Shown in pieces: positions 1 to 15,639 of a stretch of DNA of 64,000 nt. The DNA lies in NCBI GenBank assembly GCA_027943335.1, contig BSBK01000873.1, positions 124,001-188,000 on the forward strand, in the 5' to 3' direction. The notes beneath the pieces were generated by a model. The model did not search any database. It saw nothing but the letters and a program-made list of their open reading frames with translations, and was not told the DNA's origin. Each line of letters opens with the position of its first letter. Positions within the stretch are counted from its first letter, which is position 1. The position numbers were made by a program, and so were the translations under genes. Source of the stretch: Chamaecyparis obtusa (taxonomy: Eukaryota > Streptophyta > Pinopsida > Cupressales > Cupressaceae).

Positions 1-2847
1 AATGATAAAGCATACCTTTTTCCCAAAATTAAGAGGAAAGTCGATCATATGTCTAGTGTCCTAAAGATATCACATTAAGAGATGTTGCATCAACTACAAG
101 CAAATACTAGTTGTGATGTCTAGGTAACAACCCAAGAGATTTTAAACCAACTGTCGAATCACATCAATAAAGGATAAGGATTAGATCAAAACATGTCCTT
201 CCATATTAACGACAAAAGTAAACAACAAAATTTACCAAATACCACAATGTCAATTACGAAATGGCAAGTCCTTCCTGTAAGAAACATTAGAAACCTATTC
301 ACAAAATTCAAAAAGGGAGAGAATATTGTGGGAGTGTGTTTCCATCCTACCACAAAGCATTAATGTTTCCTTGGAATCTTTCCTAACATGAAAGATACCC
401 AGCCTAGCTAAAAGTACTTTAACAAAGTAAAACTAAGGGGTAATGGAATATATGCTACTTCATACATCGACAATCAAGTTCCAATACAACATGTCATGGA
501 CTTCCAAAAAGCAGACCTTGTATATCTACTTTCATTTCATACATATGGAAAAGATTGCGCAAAGATTCTCATTTAATACATAGTACATCATGTTTCATGG
601 GTGCATTAGACATACATAAAGAAACATAACAACATCATTTTCCTAACTATCAAAAATATGTCAAGCTCTCACATTTCTGCCATTATCTCATTTAGTTCAA
701 ATGATATTTATAACTTTACTTCATCGTAGTACATGGAGAAAACTCAGGAATACACATTTAGCAAACTCATTTCATCCAAAAAGAATAAATTATAACATTG
801 ATTAATAGGTACTTCATAAATAGGCCAATCAAGTTTACATGTCTAAGCTTTCCTTCATATATCTACTCTCTAAGATTTTACTTTCACCTCTTTAATTTTC
901 TGTAGTAATGAATTAAGAAATATCAATAACCTAAATCATTATTATTAAGACATGGATAAACCATATGCATCATTCTGACATATTAAAACTAGAAACATCA
1001 ATTCTTCTTGTGAAACATGTTGGAAATCTTTTTTATTTTTTATCCAACTAATATAGAAGAACATATACGTAGTTCCAATTTAAATACAAGGTTAATGAAT
1101 ATTCCATCCTCGTGGTTCTCAATAAGCAATATAATTTTATAATAAAAACTTTTTCTTTATAGGATCTTTTATTTCTTTAAGCATGGAGAAATAGAAACAA
1201 AGGTTCTTGCATACATCAACACATGCAAATACCATTTACCTTATTATTTATCTAGTATTCAAATTAATCCTAATCTCCAATAGCATGTACTTTGTATTGA
1301 TTTAGATATGGCCTTATATTTATAGAAGTATTTAGTCATACTTAGTATTTATCTACACATAACACTCAATGTAAAGATAATGCAAATGAGCCAACACATA
1401 GGCATGGTCCTTCCTTGATGTACTAACCATAATTAACTTGTAAATGATAAGTTGCAAAAGCATAAAAAACTTGACCTAAATTCACTGGTATTTATGTTCA
1501 ATAAGTTTTCATCGAAGTCTTTCTAAGATGAACTTAATTAACTTGATTCTATTCAACCAAATGGTTAGCTCTCACTTTTAAAACCATGTTTAAAGTTTGA
1601 AAAGTGTGAAGTTCTATGCTGCTCTAATTTTAGTAAATAATAATATCTCCCCTAAAATGATAAATTATCTGCCTAATAGTTAAGATTTTGATTCCTCCTT
1701 TCAAAATCGATTGATCACAAAAGAACATAAAATCCAAGTTTATCTTTTCCTAACAGAAAATCAGCATAGTTAATCTTTTTAAAAATTGATTTCTACTTCA
1801 AAACAACATGAAAATATACATATATTTACCCATTCATCGATATTGTGTAGATAAAGAATATCTATAATTTCAGAATTATGTGATCATATAAATACTAAAG
1901 GAAATTCATACATTTTCTATCGCAAATAAATAAACCAGACATCAAAAATGTTTTTTCAAAGTTACGGCCTTTAAATTGATGAAAACAGTTACATATTCGT
2001 ATTCTACAAATAAAACATTTTTCACTTGCTAGTTCTTTCCACGGTATTATATTTTCTTTATTCTTTTCAAGAATTATACACAAATTCTTCTTTCTCTATA
2101 TGTTTATATAAATCCAGAGATCATTAGTAAGAAAAATAGATATGCAAAAGAAATAATATATATCTATCACAGAAAGTGTAAATTGAAAATAAAATTCAAC
2201 TCACAAAGGAAAACATGAATTTAACAATAAAAGAACCTAGTTTTTATTAGAAGAAATCTAGAGTTATGGCAATTCTTCAATCCTTCTCTTCTGGGTCTAA
2301 TTTTCTTCCTCCTTCCTTCTTGTGTGTGCTAGTCTTACTGCCATTTTTCTTTATTAAAAAATGAGCTCCCCTTCTTAAAATAAAACTCTCTCTTCTTTTC
2401 TAAAAATAAACTCTCTGTCTTTCATAAAATAAGCTCTTTGTCTTTCATAAAATAAACTCTCTGTCTTTTCCATGCATTACCTTCTCTTTTTTTTCTCTCT
2501 GTGCACTGATATTTGTTTTAATCATGTATATCGTCCTTGTTGCATCTCTTTTCTTCTTGCATAAATATCATGCAAATACTTTATTGTTCTGTCATGCATC
2601 CCCTAAATTCTGGCATAAAATATAGACTCAAACAAGGAAGACTCATACTGCACATGCCCTTTCTTCTGAGTAGTCACTTTTCCTTTGATTTAAATTTTTT
2701 TCCCATCATTCTTCTTGTAGCGTGTCTTCCACTTTCCTTAATTATATTCATATTTCTTCCCCAACTTGGCATGCGCACTCCCCCAAAAATATGCATACAT
2801 TACGGATGTTTAATTTAATATCTAGAGTGGGACAAAGGATCGTGACA
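1..2847 (-). repeat. 3' LTR of the LARD-like element, truncated by window start
   Basis: Aligns over its whole length with 6595-6667 plus 12261-15060. It ends CGTGACA at 2847, beside the purine tract. About 160 bp of its outer end, seen at 6433-6594 in the other LTR, lie outside the window. It lacks the insertion found in the other LTR and so preserves the empty site near position 75. No coding capacity was recognised. Confidence 0.8.
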
Positions 2848-2863
2848 TCCTTCCCCTCTTGAG
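2848..2863 (-). other. polypurine tract of the LARD-like element
   Basis: The minus strand reads CTCAAGAGGGGAAGGA directly before the 3' LTR start TGTCACGA. This is the expected plus-strand priming site of an LTR retrotransposon. Confidence 0.65.
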
Positions 2864-5800
2864 AATGCATCGTCTCGATGTGTAAGTCAAAATTGGCAAT
2901 CATATGCAAAGATTACTTAAGAATTTAATAATTAACATGATATTAAATTATCTCCCATTATTCAAATATTAAGGTGATACATGTTTACAATTTTTATATT
3001 CTAACAGAAAATCAACAAGATTCAATTTCATTTTCTTACTAGAATGATACTTTGAATTGCATGTTATCTAACTTTTGATAACAACAACTAATAATGCACA
3101 TATGGAGAACCATCAACTATACTTATTACTAGAAGTTGCATCTAGTATACTTTTAATCCTAAATGAATTGTTACTTTCATTTGAAAAAATAATTAAAGAC
3201 ATATGCACATATTCCTCAAATAAATAATTCATAACAAGCCTCATAGGAAAATTCTAGTGAGTGTGTGAATTCCATTACTATCCTTAAGTTTTACAAGATT
3301 AGAGTTACCTCTCTCTGATAATATTCTCCCTCTAATAATAATATGTCATTCCATATGTGATACATAGGAACAACATCAAAGCATTAGTACATATTTTCAA
3401 CATAATCAAGATATATCATTCTTTCATCCTAATGCTTTTAGTCATAAATCTACATAATACCTTCAATTTACAAAAGAGCGCACATGTACATGTGCTTCTT
3501 ACCATACCTTGGCATCATACTGACATAATCAATGGATTGAGCACTTCGTATAAAATTCCTGTCATACTTATATGTAGACACTTACAATATTTTTGTTTAA
3601 TCAATTACACTTCTTCATGGAAGATAATTTCCAATAGTAAATATTCCAAAATAAAGATAATCATTGGAATATTATAAATGCTCAATAAATAAGTTCTAAA
3701 CCTTAACTTGATCATAAGTAAATAAATCATTCATACATACCATCTAACATGTGGTACTTACTAGGTGAGAAAGTTATCTATGCATTTCGCAAAAGACCAG
3801 AAAATGTTAGAGGATTCATTTTTCCATTTATGTGACCTAGGCCTCATGCCCATCTTGTCACAACAATATTTCAAAAGAAGATTTTAACTCATTTCATTAT
3901 AGCATTTATATTTCATCTCTAAATAAATATAATTCTTGCAAGTCTTACATCTTATTAATATTAAGCATTCACATTTTCATCAATGTAATACAAGTGTACT
4001 TCATCTAAGCATAAGCATCCAAATAAATCATGTTAACTCATCACCATATAAAATCAACACATCAACATGTATGTTATACATCTATAACAATGCATCCAAA
4101 AGCATAACCATAAAGGTCAATCATGAAATAAGACTCTTCATTTAAATTGGACATTTGTCATTTTATAAGTCCCTGTCTCCTATGCCATTGGAAAGTCAGT
4201 CATCCATTTGCAAATCTTGATACGAGAGTGTGGCTCAGACACTTGTTTTTTCTATCCACAAATTATTACACTTCCTTGGGATTCTACCAACTCGTAGAAT
4301 TCCCAACCCTACAATGCCCAACAAATAAAAGATAGGGGGTATCTAGTGCAACCATGAAACTAACTACTTTGCACATATGGCTAAGTAGAACTAATCATGG
4401 ATGTGGCATGGAGATGTAACATGGGAAACATATTTATAAAAACATATGCAAATAAGCTTTGGCCAAAGCATCTTTTTATCACTAGGAATGAAAAATAGCA
4501 AGTAGAGAAACATCCCTTTCTACCCTTCCCTATTTTTTCCACATTCAGGACCCATCACCAAAAGGTAAACTTTCCAATACTCATAAAAAAAGTAAGAAAA
4601 AAAGATGTAATTCTTGTATTTCATATAATTTCCTTTCATGCAATAATACATAAAAAAACAAGACCATGTAATTCGTACAACAAGAAACTAATCAAAAGAA
4701 TTATGCCCTTTAAAATTCTCATTCATCATAGGCAATCACATAATTTGAACCATCTAGTCAAATTAAAATACACATACAAAGAAGGAGGTGTTGACCATTA
4801 TGTCAAACACACCAATTATGCCTCATAACCAAATAAACTCTATTTCATTTCCATAAAAATATGTTGTCCTAATCTTCGATCATCAAATACATCAACTAGT
4901 ACATCTATTTCAATCACCTCATAATAATTTCATGCAAGGTCTCAAATATAATCATCCAAATGCTAGTAATTTATTATAATTGTCAAAAGATGTATTTTCC
5001 ATGGATTCCATCATTTCTTGTGTATCCATGCAATGCTTCTCATAGCATCAAAACTCACATAAAAGAATATTAATCAATGTTAATTATTTCATCAAATGCA
5101 TTTATAATATACACAACCCTTTGCATGTCAATTCAATTTTCAATCATTTCATAATAATTGAAACATATGACTGCAAGATTAGGAATGGTATGTTCCTTGC
5201 AATCTACTCCCCTTTACAATCTATCAATGTTAAACATGATAGATGACATCACTTCACATCACAGGACTAGCAACATAAAATATATTCTAGCCACCACAAT
5301 ATCATAAGAAATCACAATCTTCAAAGTTCACAAATTTTAATTTAAAATCTCAATGATCAAGTAAGAAGAATAAAAAGAAGTGTGAACAAAATCTCAATTG
5401 ATTAAAAAGCTCAAAATTGGTGGCTAGATGGTCACAAGAGAAACTTAAAATTTCAAGCTAGTCCTTCACCACTTCAAAGTTAAAAATAAAACATAAATTG
5501 AAACCAAATCACATTTACAAAGTGACTAACAATAGCCACAAGAAGGGAGTAAAAGTTACACTTCACCTTGCGTCCAAGGTACAGTATAGACCATAACCAT
5601 ACTTCTAGAACATAAATCTCAAAGTTTACATCATCATGTAATAACACATTCAATTCCCTTAAACAATATTGTTCTTTCCACTAAAGCCAACCCACATGAA
5701 TTTTTAATTCTATCTTTTCTTTTGAAATCTCATGTTGCGGAAGGTAGGACATAAATATATTTTCACAAATTTTCTACAAATTTATGTTTCATATAAAACA

Positions 5801-6420
5801 TGTTGAATTCTTCTTCCTCAAGAATTTCATAAGATTCTAGTATTAAAATCCTTTCATAACACTTGCAAAATACCTTACAATAATATATATTTTCATCATT
5901 TATCACAATCCAAGTCCTTAATTTAGGTAAAACTTTCATAACCATCATTCTTTTCACTACACAGTATCTCATAAAATTGTATCTTCTTTCTTTACTACTC
6001 TAATGTAGAGAAAAAGCATTAAATTTTTAAGTGTATCCCACACACAAAGCACCTCATAATTTTTTTCACATATTCTAATCATTTTGCAATATGAAATAGA
6101 AAAATAATCACGCCACTCAAAGATGGATAGTTGTCAAGCTCACATAACTGTTTCAAAATTGCATAGTTCCAACAACAACCAGGAACTTAGAAAATTTTTC
6201 AGACACATAAGAAATATTGTCCCTCAAGTGTCTATTTCCAAAAACCAAGGATCATCCTATCCTTTTCTATCAAGATAATCTAAAACTGGAAAATCATTCT
6301 AGTCAACCCAAGGAACCACATTATGTTCATAGACGAAGCACTAATTGACTCACAATTTATGCGACTAAGGGTTTACAACTAAATATAGTGAACTCAAGGC
6401 CCTAGTATGGAACCTAGTGC
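2864..6420 (-). other. non-coding core of the LARD-like element
   Basis: About 3.5 kb of AT-rich sequence between primer site and purine tract. Only short chance ORFs (60-106 codons) are open, with no gag, protease, integrase or reverse transcriptase motif on either strand. This fits an element mobilised in trans. Confidence 0.6.
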
Positions 6421-6431
6421 TCTGATATCAT
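6420..6431 (-). other. primer binding site of the LARD-like element
   Basis: The minus strand reads TGATATCAGAGC followed by ACTAGG, one mismatch from the TGGTATCAGAGC that pairs with plant initiator tRNA-Met. It begins a couple of bases after the end of the 5' LTR. Confidence 0.7.
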
Positions 6432-6944
6432 ATGTAAAGATTGAACTTTCAACGCAAGGGTCACATTATCAATTTCATATAAAGACAAAGAAATTGGTCA
6501 ACCAATCAAAGGTGGAATGCACAAGTCAACTAGATACAAAGATATTATCGATAATAAAGGAATAAAAGTACTATTACGACTATAATTTTCAAAATGATAA
6601 AGCATACCTTTGTCCAAAAAATATGTGAAAAGTCAACCATCTGTCGAGTGTCCTAAAGAAACCACATGGGTATGTGCAAGATTATGGTATGCCAAACTAG
6701 GCCCTTAAGTGGCAATGAAAATTCAGAAAATCAGGTTTCAGCAAGTTGACATAAAAATTTGAATAAGGTATAAATATTATATCAAAAATATGTAAGAAGA
6801 GAATCTTTAGAAAATTAAATTTAGTTTCTAATTTGATACTAGGACTTTTTTGAAAAAAAAAAAATTCTATATGTTAAATTTTTTTAATTTCAATGTAGTA
6901 GTACACAAATTTTAGGAAAAAAAAAGTAGTTGTATGTCTGGCCA

Positions 6945-8102
6945 TGTAATACCCCTCTAACCCTAATATAAGTTTTGTGTTTTTGAAAGAATTAAGATCC
7001 TTCGATGTTTTCTTATAGCTTAAGTTGTACACGATACTTGTTTGATCTATTCCTATAGTTGTTTATAATAATTTCATAAGCTAGTACTCAATGATTCTAA
7101 TATCAGACATACTATCTAAAGGTATCACTTTTGTATGTATTTATCTCCATATATGTATTAAGTACCTACAAGACCTTTATGAACATAGTTAGGATGTATA
7201 TGATATGTACTTGATAGATATATATAAGTGGTTATTTATATTTTCTTCTATTAAGGTTACTTTGGATGAATCTTGTATCTCACTTGATGATTTGATTATG
7301 TTGATTTATTATTAGTATTGATAAGAGACTAACACAATGCTTGAGATTCTAACCTTCGTTATGATGATGCTACATGCTTTGAGTGTATATATATACATGA
7401 TGTGTTTTCATGATTTAGGACGAAGTCGTAGTTACTCACATAGCTGAGGTCCACACGATGTATCGATCCTGGTCATCTATCTGCAATGTTTTCTTTTATA
7501 CGTATATCCGTGCATATGTATTTCTTCTTTATGATGCAGGCTTGCAGGTACCGGGCATCGACTTCACCTGGCTTCACAGGTCTGAGCATGCCCTCAAATC
7601 CTTGATGGTTGTTGTTATGGAGATAGTACTAAGGCCCCTACATGAGTCTTCCTTTGTCATTATTCCAATTTGGGAATATTAGGGTTCCTTCTTTGTCAGT
7701 CAACCTTTGGGTCAAAAACCCAGATCCAACGCACCCGGTTGGGCATGGTTGTAGTTAGTGCCTTGTGGCCACTTGAATCCATTTGGTTGTATGATTTGTT
7801 TACTCATTTTATTTATTTCTCCTTCTTGGTATGATTCTTAGTTAATCTTTCTATGTTGTGTTTCAGGAGTTTGGCTTGACTTTCCTTGTTGACTTTGGTT
7901 GACCTTGTTTGATCTTATAATTTTCTCAATATGTTTCATAGTTGATTTTTATGGCCTCTTTCGATGATTAGATTTATTTTGAGGCATGTGATTTTATTCT
8001 ACCTCAGTGTTATATCCTATAGCAATTATAAATAGGTAATAATATTGTGATCTATTACTTCATAATCTTATAGATTATAGTGTTTGGTATTTGGCATGTA
8101 TC

Positions 8103-8134
<32 letters not shown>

Positions 8135-11100
8135 TATGTAAATATATATATGGGTGCACACATATATGTATTTATATATATAAAATTTATATGTGATTAT
8201 ATGTTAATTATTGTAGATATTGTTGATGGTGTATATTTTGGGATTAATGTAAAGTATAATATTATTAATAATTAAATATTAAATAATGCGAGGTATATTA
8301 TTCTCAAATGTTAATTATTAATAATGAGGATAGGTTATATATATAGATATTGATGTAATTAATGATGACATATGCATATATGTTAGGATAATATTACATG
8401 TGTGTATGAATGAATACAAATAATCTTTTATTGTATATTTGAGTAATATAGTTGTATGATATTAAGTTATTTTATAATACCCTTTAGTTAAGAGTTAGTT
8501 GGGAATTGGTTACTTTTCCTCTCAACCTTTGGAAATCTATTTATATGCACTACTTTCTCATTTGAAGAGAGAGGATTTTGGGGCTGAAGCATTGAGGAGA
8601 GGATGGCCTTACTTTTCATGGAGATTTTGGAGAGAAAACTTGGAGATGTGAAGGAGAGTCTGTAAGCATATGTCTTTAAGAATTTTTGGTTATCTTTGCT
8701 TTTGGGAGAGAGACATTTTTGTTAGAATTTCAGTAGTTGAGAGAGGGATTCTTTGCTGTGGAATTATTTTTTTCTTTCATGGAGATTTCTGAAAGTGGAT
8801 AGGGTTTGAAGGATGCATCTCAAGTTTGGATTTGTCTTCTCTTTTGTTTCCTTCCTTCTTCGATTCAACCTTCGTAGGACATGAGGTATGGATTGAATAT
8901 TTTAGTTACTTGATGTATCTGATAGATTATAGATCTATTTATATATTATCATTATTTATTATATCTTTACTTTTCATTTGTATGGTTATTTTAAAGTTTT
9001 GAGTTTTTGTTTGTAAGAATTGGCATGTGTTTTCCTAGGGTTTTTAGCAACCCATTTTTGGAGATCTGTTATTATAACAATTTAAATTGCATCTATGGTT
9101 TTACTAAATTGATTTTCTAGAAGTAAAATTCACAGATATCAAATGGGTATCTCTCTGATTTTATTTTTAGGGTCGAATTAATGCCTTATTTTTGACATTT
9201 TGGCAGACTATGCCTGTCCATTCTTGATTCCGAATTTTCTGTCAAATGTATTCCTATGCTACAGGCTGATATGATTATATAAAAGTCTAAATTTGATATC
9301 AGAGATTCTCCTAAGTCTTATCTTTCATTTCCAATTGGTTTGGTGAATTTTAATTATGTTTTGTGAAAATTACAACCGTTTTAGTGAAGGCAGGTCTGAA
9401 CCCTAACCAGAATTTTCTGTTTTAAACCAGAAGTCATAACTTTCTTTCCCATCGTTGGATCTTCCTAAAAATAAAATTAAGAGTCCATAATTATGTTATC
9501 TAAATCTCCACCAAAGAGATTTCCTTTATTTTATGTTTTGTGAAAGATATGGATGACTGTTCTATGATGACTATTCTTTGCATTTAATCCTTGCTTGAAA
9601 TAATTCAATTTAAGAACATCATTAAGTTTTAAGGTTTCGTATGGTTACCAGAGGCTATTAGAATTTGTTTTTGGTTAATTGGATCTATGTATACTCTGAA
9701 TATGTTTATAATATCACTTGGATATCTTTTTATATGTTTGGAACATTCTGAATGCCATATTGGGTTTAGGGTTGTCAAGTGGACTAGGGACAACATATGT
9801 TTTCCTAAACTCAATCAAATGTTGTTATGGAATTGATATGAATTCTTGATGATGAATCTATTATGTTCTTATGATTTTTATATGTATGTTAGGGAACCTA
9901 AGTACACTAGGTGAGTGGCTCATAGTGAGGGGCCGGGGCCCTAAGTGGCTAGTACCAGGATAACCTACTATGAGTTATTTAATCAAGTGATAACCTAAAT
10001 AAATGAATTGGGAATGGGAGATTATTGGAATGGAAAATTACACATTAATCAAGATTAATTGTGCCTCACCCATGCCTTTAGTGCTAGTAAAGACTAAGGA
10101 TGGGAGTGGGAGAAGGTACCTATGCGTAGGTACAACTGAATGACCTTGTCTGTACGAGAGGCATTCGGTTCCGCATGTGCCTACTTGGGGGCCGGGGCCA
10201 AGAGTGGCTAGTACCAGGACAACCCAAGGGGTGAGGGCTATGCGATGACACTCACCTAGCTTGTAGCTTAGAGTCTCTATCAAAATTGATCATGCCTCTG
10301 GTATTCCTTGTGGTCTTCTTGTCTTTTCTTTTTTTGTTGTGACTTTGGGGAACTTTTATCACCACCTTAGGAATTTTCTAGTTGTTACCTCTTGTATGGG
10401 CCTTTGGTTCTATCTCCTAGCTCGGGGGAGTGGGCCTATTGGTTCCACATGGTTGGGTGGTTAATATTTATATCGAGGTATTGATCATGATTCTTTGGAT
10501 GATCCTAGCACATATTCCTTTCCAGATCTGCAGTTGAAGATTTCTTATTGGATATTTTAATATGTTGAGATGTACTTATGTATTTGTATTCATGTAATTT
10601 TTAATCTCCTAAAAGGAGTCTTGTAGTATTGATGTAATCTCAATTCAAAGCAATGCATAAGGGAATGGGTAGTTCTAGGTAAAAGAAAGGGAAAATAATG
10701 TAGAATATTGGACATGTTACTAGCATTAAAAGAAAGTGTTTATGTTATTTCTCCTATCCTCTTATGTTTTCCATATGTAAAGGAAATAATCTTAAATATA
10801 GTTATATATAATGATGTATCACAAAAATAATGTATTCTCTCTTGATGAAAGGATCCAAGAAAATTATTAAGAAATGATAGGTTAGTGATTGGAATTATTA
10901 ACAATGAATGGTTATGAAATAATGCAATAAAATAGTAACTTGATTATAATGTTAATACTTGGTTCATGTTAATGAAATACCTAGGATAATGCCTACCTTA
11001 ATGAATATTAATTTCTTACCTAAATTATTAGAGAAAAGTGATATAAAGGATAGTAGATGTAGATGAAATCAATATGAATTTATGGAATGAGTTGATAAAA

Positions 11101-11450
11101 GGAATAATGATGTTGGATGATTAACTTATGTTTAATAAAAAAAATAAGTTAGGGACATTTAACTTGGTGCATTAAAATGAATGTAGATCTTTTAAGCTCA
11201 TGATTCCGTGAATATCTTATGCATGTAAATGGTTTATATGATGTTGCTTTAGTAGTGACGTTAGGGAACCCGGGAGGACTTAAGTTGTATAAATCTTACA
11301 TTCAAGTGGTAGAAAATTATTTCTTCTTTTAGAAATATGAAGTGTAATGATGAATATTATTCTAGTTAAAATAAATAAATAAAATTCACTACTTGCATTT
11401 TATAGAGGTTTTATGTCTTGTCCTCTTGGGTTGCCTGGCGGGGTGTTACA
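6945..11450. mobile_element. 4.5-kb solo LTR (or core-less LTR element) nested in TIR element
   Basis: Starts TGTAATACCCC, ends GGGGTGTTACA, and is flanked by a perfect 5-bp duplication GGCCA at 6940-6944 and 11451-11455. The flanks rejoin to the sequence seen in the second copy of the host TIR element. No internal terminal direct repeat, primer site or ORF was found, which favours a very long solo LTR. A pair of similar GC-rich segments (9898-9975 and 10185-10260, both with GGCCGGGGCC then AGTGGCTAGTACCAGG) lies in it, and a TA-rich microsatellite near 8100-8150. Confidence 0.8.
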
Positions 11451-11879
11451 GGCCACCTTAAAAATAATCAAATGATAATTTTTTTTTACAAGATTATAGA
11501 TATAAGTAGTAGACTCATGTTTGGATGTGATACATATTTTTTTGTAATTTTTTTTTGAGTAAATAATTTATTCTGATTTTTCTTCTACACATTTTATAGA
11601 ATACAAAAACTCTCGTATCTGACACGTTAACTTAATCTAAACTTTATCAAATTAAAAAAAAATTAATTTTTCTTGTAGTAGAAAAAGAATAGAATGTGAC
11701 ACATGTTTTGGATTTCAAAAATGTTATACAGTTTGAAAGTTATAGCTATTTTTCAATAAGTCTTTTAATCAGGACTACAAAGATAACAAGTAGGTGTATG
11801 TCTAAACACATTAAGCAAAATCAAAGGATAATAATTTTTTATAAGATTTTAGATAAAATTAGTAGAATCATGTCTAGAT

Positions 11880-11989
<110 letters not shown>

Positions 11990-14900
11990 AAATAATTAAT
12001 TATGATTTTTCTACTACAAATTTTTCTAAATATAAAAACCCTCGTGTCTAACAACCTTAACGTAGTGTAAACTTCATCAAATTGAAAGAATTATTTATCA
12101 TTATTGTATTAGGTGAAACATAGAATGTGTTGTATATTTCAAATTTCAAAAATGTTATATTATTTTAAAGTTATAGTTATTTTTCAAAGAGTCTATCAAT
12201 CAGGACTTCTTTTTCACATCACCACTTTTTGGCATATGATGATCCTGCACATACCCACATTAAGAGATGTTGCATCAACTACAAGAAAATACTAGTTGTC
12301 ATGTCTAGGTAACAAACCAAGAGATTTTCAACCAACTATCAAATCACATCAGTAAAGGATAAGAATTAGATCAAAATATGTACTCCCATATTAACTATGA
12401 AAAAAGTAAACAAAATTTACCAAATACCACAAAGTCGATTAAGAAATGGCAAGTCCTTCCTGTAAGAAACCTTAGAAACCTATTCAAAAAAGTCAGCAAG
12501 GGAGAGCGTATTGTGGGAGTACGTTTCCACCTTACCACAAAGTGTTAACACTTCCCTGGAATCTTTCCTCACATGAAACATACCCAGCCTAGCTAGAAGT
12601 ACTCTAACAAAGTAAAACTAAGCTGGAGTAATGGAATATGTGCTACTTGATACATCCACAATCAAGTTCCAATACAACATGTCATGGACTTCCATAAAGA
12701 AAACCTTGTATATCTACTTCCATTTCATACATATGGAAAAGATTGTACAAAGATTCTCATTTAATACATAGTACATCATGTTTCATGGGTGCACTAGAAA
12801 TACATAAAGGAACATAATAACATCCTTTTCCTAACTATCAAAAATATATCTAGCTCACACATTTACTCCATTATCTCTTTTAGTTCAAATGATATTTATA
12901 AATTTACTTCATCATAGTACATGGAGAAAAATCAAGAATACACATATAGAAAATTCATTTCATCTAGAAAGCATAAACTATAACATTGATTAACAAGTAC
13001 TTCATAAATAGATCTATCAAATTTACATGTCTAAGCTTTCCTTCATATATCTACTCATTAAGATTTGACTTTCACTTCTTTTATTTTCTGTAGTAATGAT
13101 ATAAGAAATATCAATATCCTAAATCATTATCATTAAGACATGGATAAACCATATGCATCATTTTGACATATTAAAACTAGAAACATCAATTATTTTTTGT
13201 GAAACATTTTGGAAATCTCTTTTAATGTGTATCCAACCAAATATAGAAGAACATATACGTAGTTCCAATTTAAAAACAAGGTTAACGAACATTACATCCT
13301 CGTGGTTCTCAATAGGCAATATAATTGTATAATAAATATAAGTTTTTCTTTACAAGATCTTTTATTTCTTTAAGCACAAAGAAACACAAACAAAGGTTCT
13401 TGCATACATCAACACATGCAAATACCATTTACCTTATTATTTATCTAGTATTCAAATTAATCATAACCTCCAATAGTATGTACTTTGTACTGATTTAGAT
13501 ATGGCCTTATATTCATAGAATCATTTAGTCATGCTTAGTATTTATCTACACATAACACTCAATGTAAAGATAATGCAAATAAGCCTACACATAGGCATGG
13601 TTCTTCCTTGATGTACTATCTATAGCTGAACTTGTAAATGATAGGTTGCAAAAGCATAACTAACTTGACCTAAATTCACAGACCTATTTATGTTCAATAA
13701 GTTTTCATCGAAGTATTTCTAAGATGAACTTAATTAACTTGATATTATTCAACCAAATGGTTAGCTCTCACTTTTCAAACCATGTTTAAATTTTGAAAAG
13801 TGTGAAGTTCTATGCGGCTCTAATTTTAGTAAATAATAATATCTCCCCTAAAATGATTAATTATCCACCTAATAGATAAGGTTTTGATTCCTCCTTTCAA
13901 AATGGATTGATCACAAAACAACATATTTAATCCAATTTTATCTTTTCCTAAAAGAAAATCAGCATGTTTGTCTTTTTAAAAATTGATTTCTACTTCAAAA
14001 CAACATGAAAATATACATATATTTACCTAATCTTAGATATTGTGTAGATAAAGAATATCTATAATTTCAGAATTATGTGATCATGTAAATACTACAAGAA
14101 ATTCATATATTTTCTATTGCGGATAAATAAACTAGACAACAAGAAAGTTTTTTCAAAGTTTTGGCCTTTAAATCGATGAAAACAGTTACATATTCGTATT
14201 CTTCAAATAAAACATTTTTCACTTGCTAGTTCTTTCAAAGGTATTATATTTTCTTTATTCTTTTCAAGAATTATACACAAGTTCTTCTTTCTCTATATGT
14301 TTATATAAATCCAGAGATCATTAATAAGAAAAATAGATATGCAAAAGAAATAATATATATCTATCACACAATGTAAACTAAAAAATAAAATTTCAACTCA
14401 CTATGCAAAACATGAATTCAACAATAAAAGAACTTGGTTTTTATTAGTAGAAATCTAGAGTTATGGCATTTCATCAATCCTTCTCTTCTGGGTCTAATTT
14501 TCTTCCTCCTTCCTTCTTGTGTGTGCTAGTCTTATTGCCATCTTTCTTTCTTAAAAAATGAGCGCCCCTTCTTAAAATAAAACTCTCCTTCCTTAAAATA
14601 AAACTCTCTCTTCTTGTCTAAAAATAAACTTTGTCTTTCATAAAATAAGGTCTCTATCTTTCATAAAATAAACTCTCTATCTTTTCCATGTGTTGCCTTC
14701 TCTTTTTTTCTCTTTATGCATTGATATTTTTTTAAATCATGTATATCCTCCTTGTTGCGTCTATTTTCTTCTTGCATAAATATCATGCAAAAACTTTATT
14801 GTTTTGTCATGCGTCCCCTAAATTTTGGCATAAAATATGGAGTCAAACAAGGAAGACTCATACTATGCATGCCCTTTCTTCTGCGTAGGCACATCTTCTT

Positions 14901-15060
14901 TGTTTTAAAAATTTTTCCCATCATTCTTGTTGTAGTGTGTCTTCCACTTCTCCGACTTGTATTCATATTTATTCCCCCACTTGGCATGCACACTCCCCAA
15001 AATATGCATACACTGCAGATGTTTAATTTAATATCTAGAGTGGGCCAAAGGGTCGTGACA

Positions 15061-15639
15061 CCATGAATATTTTGATATAAATATGTAGTAAATAAAAGTC
15101 AAAATCGAATAGCTTTGATCATGAATATAAATAAATTAAACTAAAAAATCTAATATATTTGATAAAAATAGTAATTAATTTAAACTTAAAATTGAATACA
15201 ATTGAAATTATAAAATATTAATTTTTAAAAAATCTAAATCTAGCGCATAAATGAGTAAATATTAATTTTGTTACTTACGTATTATTAACGAAACTTGAAT
15301 ATCTTAAACCAAAAAAGTTTAATAGTAAATTGATGGAGCCAAAAAGCGGTACAAAAGTTTTTTTAATTGGCAATGTGGAATAGGGGGTTTCAATGGGCTC
15401 AAAAAAGTACTTTATGTACTATTGATTAGTACACCGACATGCCACTTATTCATCATCGTGGACAGAGGTAACGACGTAAAGTAGGTCCAATGCTTGGCTT
15501 GCCAAGATTGTTTAATAGTATATTTGATAAAAAGAATTAAATGCACTTATTTTCATATTTTCATATTATTTTATATTATATAATTTTTAATAAAATAATT
15601 TTTAAGTTATATAACAATACAGATAATTTTTATTATCTA
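15061..15639. other. AT-rich flank, no gene seen
   Basis: Sequence between the LARD end and the LINE fragment. No ORF, terminal repeat or RNA gene is recognisable. Confidence 0.5.
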
